Assembly: GCF_000020585.3 (NCBI RefSeq)
Contig: NC_011138.3
Coordinates: forward strand, 1,643,193 to 1,707,192
Length of the DNA stretch: 64,000 nt
Source of the DNA: Alteromonas mediterranea DE
GTDB lineage: Bacteria; Pseudomonadota; Gammaproteobacteria; Enterobacterales; Alteromonadaceae
Reading direction: 5' to 3'
Part shown: piece by piece, positions 57,301-64,000 of the stretch
Layout of the letters: the number at the start of each line of letters is the position of its first letter
How positions within the stretch are numbered: position 1 is the stretch's first letter
Position numbers and translations under genes: made by a program
The notes under the pieces: generated by a model
What the model saw: the letters and a program-made list of their open reading frames with translations, nothing else
Database searches by the model: none
Told to the model about the DNA's origin: nothing

Positions 57301-57439
57301 TAATGACAAGGGCATTTCTTATAGTAAATTCTGGGAATTCTAGCTGCCCTAAGCCTAAGAAGGTAACGATGCCGCCAACACCTAAAATGATGGCAACCAT
57401 CCAGCTAATAACTTTTTGACGAAAAAAATACTCGACCAT
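54392..57439 (-). CDS. RND-family efflux permease
   Basis: A 1015-residue inner-membrane pump of the AcrB-like (HAE1) superfamily, 12 helices with two large periplasmic loops. The N-terminal RQKVISWMVAIILGVGGIVT and repeated porter motifs (ALVITQYPGATPEQVEEEVT) are typical. In TM4 the motif is GMLVDNAIVV, with one Asp where AcrB has two. It expels drugs or other solutes using the proton gradient, with the adaptor gene just upstream (3-base gap). No outer-membrane channel gene is adjacent. Confidence 0.94.
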   Translation of the reverse strand: MVEYFFRQKVISWMVAIILGVGGIVTFLGLGQLEFPEFTIRNALVITQYPGATPEQVEEEVTLQLEKAIQRIPNVKRISSVNMVGLSQITVELKTSVQAKDLEQYWDNLRRKVGDAQASLPPGTGTSIVNDDFGDVFGLLMTLQSEDYTLKQMEDFADLMQREIQLVEGVKKVSIAGTVNEQIIVSLDHDKMKTLNVSAESIAGLLTAQNVVGNAGSIKVQGKRLSIQPTGEFDNLEALGQVVIGSPASGLIRLTDIATIERTLNDTPSNLYHSDSTPALSIGVSFASAVNVVDVGKRLDTKIAELEQRMPLGMSLNTVYNQPSVVDDSVTGFLINLAEAVAIVIFVLLLFMGWRSGVLMGLILVLTILGTFILMSVKGIELQKISLGALIIALGMLVDNAIVVTEGMLIGVKKGQTKLQAAKDVVSQNGLPLLGATVIAITAFAPIGLSPDATGEFVGSLFWVLCFSLFLSWITALTITPFFFDLLFNTEKERGSSDENDDPYKGIIFTTYKRVLTSAINHRYITIGVVLLALGGSLASGKFVKNAFFPDSSTPLFFVDLWLPEGSDILTTEQSIRRLEANVLGMQDIANVTSVIGSGAQRLTLTYAPEDRYASYGQLIVETNTVESRDARMREIIELVRKDFPNAQYKVKALQVGPSAKAAIEARIYGPEPDVLREISSDIEAIFQAEETMDSVRLSWSNKVPFVEPVFLEEQARRIGVTRDAVHTAFLLNNEGETVGLYREGSDLIPIVMRNDLNQRYDIDNLASLNVWSQEQGKYISMADVVSNVDVTLVDPIIKRRNRVRMLAVYAEPLPLSGETAASVQAKVRPLVEELSLPDGYRIEWGGEYETSRDAQSALFASMPIGILGMFIITVLLFGKLRQALAIWGVIPLTTIGIIGGLVLVGAPFTFMALLGSLSLIGMVLKNGIVLMEEINVQAKGNSGAFDAVVAASVSRVRPVSMAAITTILGMIPLFSDAFFASMAVVIVFGLTVATVLTLLILPVLHCTFHGIKSE

Positions 57440-57442
57440 GAC

Positions 57443-58576
57443 TTACAGGCCTCCTTCTTTCGTCCACTCCGATACAGACTGGCCCTCTTTGACAAGGTGC
57501 GCGCCTGCCGCAACTATCTTATCATCATCCTTTAGCGGCCCTTCCACTAATAAGCCATTTGAAATGCCACGGGTAATTGTTACTTCAACGGCTTCAACAC
57601 TGCCTTTTTGGGCATCATCAGCGCTAGGTTTAAAGCGCCATACAATGGCTTTTTCTGGTTGTGCGTTATCAGTCACTACCGCGCCGAAGGGCACTAGCCA
57701 CAGCTTGGTGTCAGACTCAATCAGTTTAGACATATCCAGCAAAACGGTTGCACTCATACCAGAGAGCACATTGATATCGTCAGGCTCTGGCAGGGTAACC
57801 GTAACTTCGTAACTTAACTCACCTTGTCGGGTGGAGCTTTCGTGGTCTTTATACATTGCGCCGTAGCGCTTTTCTGGCATACCCGAGAAGGTCACCCAAG
57901 CCATTTCCGAACTACGGTTTTTACGTGCCCGCGAACGGTCAATCATACGCATTTTTTGTTCTGGCAGTTGAAAACTAACGTCAATGGCGCCCGGCATATG
58001 AAGCTCAGCAATGGTCTGTTGAGGCACTATAACTTGATAGTTCTCTACAGGAACAGACGCAATCAGACCAGCAAAGGGGGCGCGAAGTTCGGTATAGCTC
58101 AGCTGGTCTTGGGCGTTAGTGAGGCTGGCTTTAGCGGCTAAAAAGTTTGCCTTGGCTTCATCAAAGGTCGAGCGGCTTACGGCACCTTTTTCAACAGACG
58201 CTTCCATGCGCTCAAACATAGCCGACGACACATCAAACTGTGATTGGGCGGTAGCAAGCTGCGCTTTCGCATCTCTGTCATCTAGCCGCGCAATAAGCTG
58301 GTTTTCTTTAACTTCTTCGCCAGCTTTTACGTTTAGTTCCTGTAGCTTTCCGCCAATGCGAAATGAGAGGTTTGAGTATTCAGAAGCTTCAACTTGGCCG
58401 GGGAATTTGGCAATGGTCTCGTCAGAATGCTGTACGTTATAAAGGGTCACTGGCGCGTAGGGCACCGTTTTAGGTGGTGTCGGGGCATCTTCACAAGCAC
58501 TCACCCCAATAAGCGCTACAAACGTAATCACGGCACGAAGAATTGCGCGGTGAAACAGACTTCTTTCAGTCGACAT
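57443..58576 (-). CDS. RND periplasmic adaptor lipoprotein
   Basis: 377 residues. A lipoprotein signal ending in the lipobox LIGVSAC, then lipoyl, alpha-hairpin and beta-barrel segments (VSEFRIGG-like FRIGGKLQELNVKAGEEVKE near the barrel-sandwich). It links the RND permease to an outer-membrane channel. The start at 58576 is chosen for its GGAGAG site and proper signal; an in-frame upstream start adds 26 odd residues. Confidence 0.93.
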   Translation of the reverse strand: MSTERSLFHRAILRAVITFVALIGVSACEDAPTPPKTVPYAPVTLYNVQHSDETIAKFPGQVEASEYSNLSFRIGGKLQELNVKAGEEVKENQLIARLDDRDAKAQLATAQSQFDVSSAMFERMEASVEKGAVSRSTFDEAKANFLAAKASLTNAQDQLSYTELRAPFAGLIASVPVENYQVIVPQQTIAELHMPGAIDVSFQLPEQKMRMIDRSRARKNRSSEMAWVTFSGMPEKRYGAMYKDHESSTRQGELSYEVTVTLPEPDDINVLSGMSATVLLDMSKLIESDTKLWLVPFGAVVTDNAQPEKAIVWRFKPSADDAQKGSVEAVEVTITRGISNGLLVEGPLKDDDKIVAAGAHLVKEGQSVSEWTKEGGL

Positions 58577-58822
58577 GGTGACTCTCCATTTAAATAAACC
58601 ATTACTGCACCCCATAGTTAACCACGGGTTTGTTATCGTTTTACTAAAGCGCACGTTTTTCCCCTAACGGCCTGTATGTTAAAAACGCGCTCACCTAGTT
58701 TTAAGAACACACAGGTTATAGGTTTTTTTTTCCCATTTCGATCAGGTTTTTAGTTATTTCTTCAATGACATGACAGTGAAAATGCGAAGTAACGAGTACG
58801 CGGCGAACGTCAAAAGCCCGTA

Positions 58823-60772
58823 TTACCTTTTCGTGTTATTTGGCTTTTCATCTGGCTGAAGCTCTTCGGCATAGCCTTTTGGTGGCGGTGTCCAGCCACG
58901 CATTTTAGAGTGCTTGTCGTGTAAATCGGCCTTTAAGGCATTTTCAATAAGCGCTTCTAACTCAATAAATAGCTTAAGGTAGTTGTTATCGACGCGTTCG
59001 CCGCTCGAATCGTCAGCCCACGCGTGATACAGCACGTCATTTTGTTGCGACTCAATATTCTTGTATGCCATTTTTTGTCGCTCTACTTGAAAGGGGTGAA
59101 CATTGAGCGAACGCAGGGCTTCTGCCCCCATTTCTAACGCGCTATGGTAAGTTTCAGACACAACGTAGTCAGCGCCAAGCTGGCGTAAACGGTAGCCGTG
59201 GCCGCGGTCAAAGGCACGGGCTAGCACCATAATGTTTGGGTAAGCGTGCTTGGCGTATTTGACCATTTTGGCTGCGGTTTCCCTGTTGTCTATGGCAATA
59301 ACCATTAACGAGGCTTCATGAATACCCGCCGTATGCAGTATGTCTGGCTTAGATGCATCACCAAAGTACGATTTTGTACCAACGCGGCTCATTAGGTCTA
59401 TTTGCTCTGAACGTATATCAAGCACCACAGTTTCAACGTCGTTGGCCATTAACAATCGATTGATGATTTGTCCGAATCGGCCAATGCCCGCAATAACCTC
59501 GGTACCTTTTTCATCAATGGTATCTTGGTCGCGTTTTGACTTTTTATTTCGATAACGAGGAATAATGGCTTTGTCGAATAAAATGAAAAGCCCAGGGGTT
59601 AAAAACATCGAAATTGCCACTACTAGGGAAAGTAGTGAGATAATATCTTTTGGCAATACATAGTTTTGAGACGCGAAACTAAGCAAGACAAAGCCGAATT
59701 CACCGGCCTGCGCAAGGCTTAAAGTAAACAGCCACTTGTTGGTGCCTTTAATTTTAAAGATAAGCGCAATAAGGAATAGCACGGCGGCTTTTGTTAGCAT
59801 AACGGCAAGGGTTAAACCTGCAATAAGCATGGGGTTTTCAGATAAGACTGAAAAGTTAATGCCTGCGCCCACTGTGATAAAGAAAAGGCCTAGCAATAAA
59901 CCTTTAAACGGTTCTATGTTTGCTTCTAACTCGTGCCTGAATTCACTGTTAGCCAATACCACCCCTGCTAAGAATGCGCCAAGCGCAGGAGATAGGCCCA
60001 CAAGCCCCATAAGCGCAGCAATGCCGATAATAAGCATAAGTGCGGTAGCGGTGAAAATTTCTCTTAACCCAGACGCTGCCACAAACTTAAACAGCGGGCG
60101 GCTTAAGTAATGGCCACCAATGGTGAGAAAGGCAACCGAACTAATAATAACAAGCCCATAGGCCCAAGGCGCCAAGCCGTCTACCAAGTTAAAGCTGTCG
60201 TGTGCCTCGCCGCCTCCTTGCTCACCGCCGGCTGCAACCAGTTCAGGTATGGCTAAAAGAGGAATAAGCGCAAGCATAGGAATAACCGCAATATCTTGAA
60301 ATAGCAGGGCGGAAAAAGCACTTTTTCCTCCTTCAGATTTCTGAAGCCCTTTCTCTTGTAAGGTTTGCAGTACAATCGCGGTTGAAGAAAGAGCGAAAAT
60401 AAGGCCGATAGTGAGTGATATACCAAACGGCTGCCCCAGCGCCAGTGCGGTAGCGGTTATAAGCGCAGTGGTTAACGTTAGCTGCAGGCCGCCAAGGCCC
60501 AAAAGTTTCGATTTCATGGCCCACAGAGAACGAGGCTCGAGCTCTAAACCAACTAAAAATAGCATCATTACAACGCCAAACTCTGCAAAGTGCTGTATGG
60601 CAACGGTTTCATCACCAACAAGGCCGAATATAGGGCCAATCACTAACCCGGCAATTAAATAACCTAAAACAGAGCCTAGCCCTAGTCGCTTGGCTATAGG
60701 CACGGCAATAACCGCGGCCACCAAGTAGACAAATGCGTATAAAAAATAACCCGTCACATTAGTTTCCTTCAC
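58823..60772 (-). CDS. Kef-type K+/H+ antiporter (CPA2) with RCK/TrkA-N domain
   Basis: 649 residues. About twelve helices of the CPA2 exchanger (HFAEFGVVMMLFLVGLELEP, LFFITVGAGIN), then a nucleotide-binding RCK domain (IAGIGRFGQIINRLLM, near residue 430) with the GDAS element. Matches KefB/KefC, the glutathione-gated potassium efflux systems that acidify the cytosol during electrophile stress. The start overlaps the stop of the upstream oxidoreductase gene by 14 bases. Confidence 0.92.
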   Translation of the reverse strand: MKETNVTGYFLYAFVYLVAAVIAVPIAKRLGLGSVLGYLIAGLVIGPIFGLVGDETVAIQHFAEFGVVMMLFLVGLELEPRSLWAMKSKLLGLGGLQLTLTTALITATALALGQPFGISLTIGLIFALSSTAIVLQTLQEKGLQKSEGGKSAFSALLFQDIAVIPMLALIPLLAIPELVAAGGEQGGGEAHDSFNLVDGLAPWAYGLVIISSVAFLTIGGHYLSRPLFKFVAASGLREIFTATALMLIIGIAALMGLVGLSPALGAFLAGVVLANSEFRHELEANIEPFKGLLLGLFFITVGAGINFSVLSENPMLIAGLTLAVMLTKAAVLFLIALIFKIKGTNKWLFTLSLAQAGEFGFVLLSFASQNYVLPKDIISLLSLVVAISMFLTPGLFILFDKAIIPRYRNKKSKRDQDTIDEKGTEVIAGIGRFGQIINRLLMANDVETVVLDIRSEQIDLMSRVGTKSYFGDASKPDILHTAGIHEASLMVIAIDNRETAAKMVKYAKHAYPNIMVLARAFDRGHGYRLRQLGADYVVSETYHSALEMGAEALRSLNVHPFQVERQKMAYKNIESQQNDVLYHAWADDSSGERVDNNYLKLFIELEALIENALKADLHDKHSKMRGWTPPPKGYAEELQPDEKPNNTKR

Positions 60773-61397
60773 TCGTATAAAGGTCGGCGAGATTTTCCAT
60801 ACGCTTAGCTTTTTCTGTATCCAGCGTATTGGTGGTCAGTTGAGTAAGCAAGGTTCTCCACTTTTCTTTGTGTTCCGCTACCCGATGCTCTTCTTGCGCT
60901 GTGCGAGAGCCAAATATGGCAAAGGGCGCGATATAGTTCATATGAGTGATCTGTGCCATCTGTTCCAATGGCTGCAGCAACTGTCTAATGGTGTAGTGGT
61001 TAAACCCCTCGCTTTGGTAGGCTTTTTCTTTGCCTCCTGCGCTTATGGCACAAAGAAACAGCTTATCTTTAAGCGCTGTGCCTTCATGGCCATAGGCAAA
61101 GCCATATTCCAATACTAAATCTTGCCATTCTTTTAATATCGACGGTGTTGAATACCAGTAAAGTGGAAAGAGAAAAACAATCACATCGTGGTCAACTAAA
61201 CGTTGTTGCTCCCGTTCAATATTAATATTGAAGTCAGGGTACTGTGCGTACAGGTCGACAGCGGTTACATGTTTATTCAACTTCGCTTCGTTGAAAAGCG
61301 GGACGTTCACCTCCGAACGAGCTGGCGCCGGGTGAGCAAAAAGAACCAATACCTTCTTACTATGCTTGTTCCCTTCAGTGGTGTTTGTATCAGTCAT
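60759..61397 (-). CDS. NAD(P)H oxidoreductase, Kef ancillary subunit (KefF/KefG-like)
   Basis: 212 residues, flavodoxin-like fold: VLVLFAHPAPARSEVN, then FLFPLYWYSTPSILKEWQD and the GYAYG-like segment. KefF/KefG are required for full activity of their antiporters. The coupled overlap with the Kef gene makes the partnership very likely. Confidence 0.9.
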   Translation of the reverse strand: MTDTNTTEGNKHSKKVLVLFAHPAPARSEVNVPLFNEAKLNKHVTAVDLYAQYPDFNINIEREQQRLVDHDVIVFLFPLYWYSTPSILKEWQDLVLEYGFAYGHEGTALKDKLFLCAISAGGKEKAYQSEGFNHYTIRQLLQPLEQMAQITHMNYIAPFAIFGSRTAQEEHRVAEHKEKWRTLLTQLTTNTLDTEKAKRMENLADLYTSEGN

Positions 61398-61549
61398 ACA
61401 GCTTTACTCATTTATTCTTCCGCACCGAATATCAATAGTTTCACACGGCTTTTTGTTCGAGCACCAAGGCTGTTTCGATCAAATGTAATATGCCGTTTAG
61501 AGCAATTAATAATGTCTTTTTCCTCAAAGTTATAAGGTTACTAATTATC

Positions 61550-61574
61550 ATTAGGTTGAAAAAAGTAACCTAAT
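61550..61574. promoter_or_regulatory. Dyad in the divergent promoter region between kef and pagL-like genes
   Basis: Perfect 8-base inverted arms ATTAGGTT (61550-61557) and AACCTAAT (61567-61574) separated by 9 bases, with further AGGTTA/TAACC copies just outside. It looks like an operator for one or both divergent genes; the binding factor is unknown. Confidence 0.5.
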
Positions 61575-61657
61575 AACCATTATGAACTTACATGTAAAAT
61601 ACCAAATATAACGATGACGGAACGTTATTTTTAACTTTGACTTAAAACAGTATAACC

Positions 61658-62152
61658 ATGAAAACACCACTTAAAACACTCGCAGTTGCATTATCTTTAC
61701 TTTCTTCTTTTACATCACTTTCTACTCACGCCTTACCTCAGGGGAGTGAATTAAAAGCGGGGGCTGCGGCTTGGAACGTGTTCGATGATGTAGACCGATA
61801 CGCCATGCACGTCGCTTATATTCATAAACCGCTGACGTCGTTTTATGGCCTGCGGCCAACGGTACTTTTAGTTAATGCTGATAAAGGGCAGCACTATTAT
61901 GCGGCGGGTATAGCTAAAGATGTTTATGAATATGAAAGCTTTTCGGTACGCCTAGCCTTTCATGCTGGCATAGTTGATGAGTCGGAAAATTTAGGCGATA
62001 CCATAGAGTTTTACTCGTCAATTGCTGCGCTATATAACGTAACAGACGATGTATCGCTAGAAGCTGAAATCGGGCATATCTCTAACGGTGGGTTAGGCGA
62101 TACAAACCCGGGCTCTGAATCTTTTGTGCTAAGTGGGCACTATCGCTTTTAA
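61658..62152 (+). CDS. pagL: PagL-like lipid A 3-O-deacylase
   Basis: 164 residues. Signal peptide ending near THA (about residue 26), then an eight-strand outer-membrane barrel with C-terminal aromatic Phe. The catalytic set His140, Ser142 and Glu154 has the same spacing as in PagL of Pseudomonas aeruginosa (126, 128, 140), within GHISNGGLGDTNPGSES. It removes an acyl chain from lipid A in the outer membrane. Confidence 0.85.
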   Translation: MKTPLKTLAVALSLLSSFTSLSTHALPQGSELKAGAAAWNVFDDVDRYAMHVAYIHKPLTSFYGLRPTVLLVNADKGQHYYAAGIAKDVYEYESFSVRLAFHAGIVDESENLGDTIEFYSSIAALYNVTDDVSLEAEIGHISNGGLGDTNPGSESFVLSGHYRF

Positions 62153-62252
62153 ACCGTGGCGTGTCATTTCTCGCGGCGATGTTTTGCAACTTAGGTAGCG
62201 CTTCTCAACCAGTTAGCGAGCTTTGCAATCACAAGCCACACGGCAAAACGAT

Positions 62253-62287
62253 AGTAACCATCCCGCTTCATAGGCGGGATGGTTACT
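62253..62287. terminator. Hairpin between convergent pagL-like and iorB-like genes
   Basis: Perfect 14-base arms AGTAACCATCCCGC and GCGGGATGGTTACT with a 7-base loop. No T-run on either side, so it may be a shared 3'-end stabiliser or a factor-assisted stop. Confidence 0.6.
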
Positions 62288-62326
62288 CATGGCACTCGCC
62301 AAAAGCGCGTTTACATGGCTGGCGCT

Positions 62327-64000
62327 TTAGGCGGTCAATGCTTTCTTAACATCGTTTGCAAGCATTGGAAGGTGTCGCATGCGTACCCCAACGGCTTGAT
62401 AAACGGCGTTACCTACTGCTGGCGCCACGCCTATGACACCAGGTTCACCTAGGCCAACTGGAAATTCATCACTTTCAATGAATTCTATGTCCATATCCGG
62501 CACATCGGCCATGCGAAGCGGCTGGTAAGTGGTAAGGTTTTTCTTTGCGACGTAACCGTCTTTTATTTCGTTGTGTTCAAACAACGCCAAGCTGGTACCC
62601 CAAAGTAAAGCGCCTTCCATTTGCGCCATAGCACCGTCGGGGTGGATGATTATGCCCGCATCGGCCACTACCCAAAGCTTCTTAAGGGTAATTTTGCCAG
62701 TATTTTTGTCTACGTGAACATGCGCTGCGGTTGCCAGCCATGCAGGCATGGTGCGCTCTTGGCCTGCCGTCACGCTATAGCCAATACCTTCATTCTCACC
62801 TAAGCTTACATTCGCGGTTTTCTTTTTAAGTATTTCGAGGGTATTCGCTAATCGCTTAGCGCCGCCCACGCTTTCAGGGGCTTTTCCTGCTTGCTTACCT
62901 TTACCATCTAGCATGGCAAGTCTGAAGTCCACAGGGTTTTGCTTGGTCTTGTGCGCAATTTCGTCAATAAAGCTTTCAAGCCCCCATACTATCCAACCTT
63001 GGCCGACCGAGCGCAGCCACCCTGGGGTAAAGGTATCTTGGGCCACTTTGTTATTAATAACCCGTGCTCTGTGATGCTCCATGGTATACCAGTGGTCAGA
63101 ACCAGAAGCAGAAAACGGATCGACTTTACCTTTACCATCAACGCCGTCAGGCATAAAGCCTGGTGCCATAGCGAGCGTAGGCCAGCCTGCTGCTAGCGCA
63201 TGCTCCATGCCCATAAACTTTCCAGCCCCGTCAAAATACGCATTAAATAACGATGTTGACGCTGAGCGAGGTTGGTCAAACATCGTATCGTCTGGACGCA
63301 TAAATAGCATTTTAACCGGTTGACCAACCGCTTTTGCGGTAAGGATCGTGGGAATAACCCAATCACCAAAAAGACGGCGACCAAATCCGCCACCTAGATA
63401 GTATTGGTGAATGACAACATCAGAGTCTGGTACTTCGGCTGCTTTAGCGGCTGCAGGCAACGTTAGGCTTTGCCATTGGTTACCTGTGTGGATATGCCAT
63501 TTACCGTCTTTGAATTCTGCAATAGCATTAAGCGGCTCAAGCTGGAAGTGGCTTGCAGTAGCCGTGGTATACAGAGACTCAATGGAGTTTGCTGCCTGTT
63601 GTTGCGCATCACGAATGTCGCCTTCGTCAACAAAAAGCGTGCCTTCATCGCGGTCTCGGCAAATACGCTCTCCCTCTCGCTGGATGTCTGCTTCGCTGAC
63701 ATTAGCATTTTTGCCGGTGTTATAACTCACTTTCACCTTATCTACCGCTTTGATTGCGGTAGGATAATCGGTAGCAAGCACCGCCACCCAGCCTTCAATT
63801 GTGCCCGTCGGGTCGGTTAGTACTTTATACCCCTTGTAGCCAGATAAACCCTTGGCTTCGCTATCATCAACACCGGTAACTTTACTGCCGTAGCGGGTTG
63901 GCGGAAGAATAGGGCGGGCGTACAGCATGTTGTCTACTTCAACGTCGATACCGTAGACAGCGGTACCATTGGTCTTTGGAGGAATATCTAATGCTTTATA
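62327..64000 (-). CDS. Molybdopterin-binding large subunit of an IorB-type aldehyde/isoquinoline oxidoreductase, 5'-truncated by the window
   Basis: A xanthine-oxidase-family molybdenum hydroxylase subunit (aldehyde/isoquinoline 1-oxidoreductase beta type). The frame stays open through the right edge: 24 codons (KALDIPPKTNGTAVYGIDVE...) precede the first in-view Met at 63928, so the gene starts outside. GGGFGRRLFGDWV and the catalytic Glu in GLGEPGVIG near the C-terminus are intact. Such enzymes hydroxylate N-heterocycles or oxidise aldehydes in the periplasm with an iron-sulphur IorA partner, probably just right of the window. Confidence 0.88.
   Translation of the reverse strand, partial: YKALDIPPKTNGTAVYGIDVEVDNMLYARPILPPTRYGSKVTGVDDSEAKGLSGYKGYKVLTDPTGTIEGWVAVLATDYPTAIKAVDKVKVSYNTGKNANVSEADIQREGERICRDRDEGTLFVDEGDIRDAQQQAANSIESLYTTATASHFQLEPLNAIAEFKDGKWHIHTGNQWQSLTLPAAAKAAEVPDSDVVIHQYYLGGGFGRRLFGDWVIPTILTAKAVGQPVKMLFMRPDDTMFDQPRSASTSLFNAYFDGAGKFMGMEHALAAGWPTLAMAPGFMPDGVDGKGKVDPFSASGSDHWYTMEHHRARVINNKVAQDTFTPGWLRSVGQGWIVWGLESFIDEIAHKTKQNPVDFRLAMLDGKGKQAGKAPESVGGAKRLANTLEILKKKTANVSLGENEGIGYSVTAGQERTMPAWLATAAHVHVDKNTGKITLKKLWVVADAGIIIHPDGAMAQMEGALLWGTSLALFEHNEIKDGYVAKKNLTTYQPLRMADVPDMDIEFIESDEFPVGLGEPGVIGVAPAVGNAVYQAVGVRMRHLPMLANDVKKALTA

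Noticed and set aside
61530..61580. Fur box in the kef-pagL spacer
   Set aside because: The sequence has a TAATTATCATT fragment but fails most of the 19-base consensus; the ATTAGGTT dyad explains the symmetry better.

Overview
The window reads as chromosomal DNA of a marine gammaproteobacterium of the Alteromonas/Alteromonadaceae type. The basis is gene order and protein style, not a database search. The runs lolB-ispE-tRNA(Gln)-prs opposite hemA-prfA-prmC, gcvA-ygdD-rlmM, seqA-pgm and dapE-yffB are gammaproteobacterial, and SeqA, LolB, RlmM and KdsA point the same way. Most of the window is ordinary core genome; the accessory features are small and embedded in it.

Layout. 0-4 kb: zinc alcohol dehydrogenase, two small lipoproteins, prs. 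4-12 kb: lolB-ispE-tRNA(Gln)-prs leftward and hemA-prfA-prmC-(response regulator)-sirB2-kdsA rightward. 12.6-18 kb: GcvA-like regulator, alpha/beta hydrolase, YgdD, RlmM and a codon-optimised stand-alone EF-G. 18-22 kb: a leftward nitrogen-type operon of a formate/nitrite-family channel, a PP2C-kinase fusion and cyanase (cynS). It has a sigma-54-like promoter and a leader containing an intrinsic terminator, and cynS is split by a 265-bp element with 32-bp terminal inverted repeats. 22-26.5 kb: MoxR-DUF58-transglutaminase operon. 26.7-32 kb: seqA with an unusually long Ala/Lys-rich linker, pgm, glycogen phosphorylase. 32-41 kb: c-di-GMP phosphodiesterase, astE, HIT protein, YbjQ, a dicarboxylate symporter, M15 peptidase, dapE-yffB, and an operon of an ACT protein with a PTS EIIA-like protein that has lost both phospho-histidines. 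It ends in an intergenic cluster of DnaA-box-like 9-mers. 41-46.4 kb: VOC protein, tyrosine catabolism (hmgA, hpd) with a divergent MarR regulator, patatin-like phospholipase. 46.5-49 kb: tRNA-Val, an extra FtsZ paralogue and a convergent WYL regulator. 49.4-54 kb: PAS-GGDEF-EAL protein, an ORF-less group II intron just behind its terminator, and a LapD-like receptor. 54-64 kb: RND efflux pair, Kef-type antiporter with its oxidoreductase partner, PagL-like lipid A deacylase, and the 3' part of an IorB-type molybdenum hydroxylase running off the right edge.

How it fits together. The most informative regions are the cyanate/nitrite operon and its damaged cynS, the FtsZ paralogue that keeps both the GTPase loop and the C-terminal partner-binding peptide, the ORF-less intron, and the unphosphorylatable EIIA-like protein. 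No CRISPR array, prophage, integrase or complete insertion sequence was seen.
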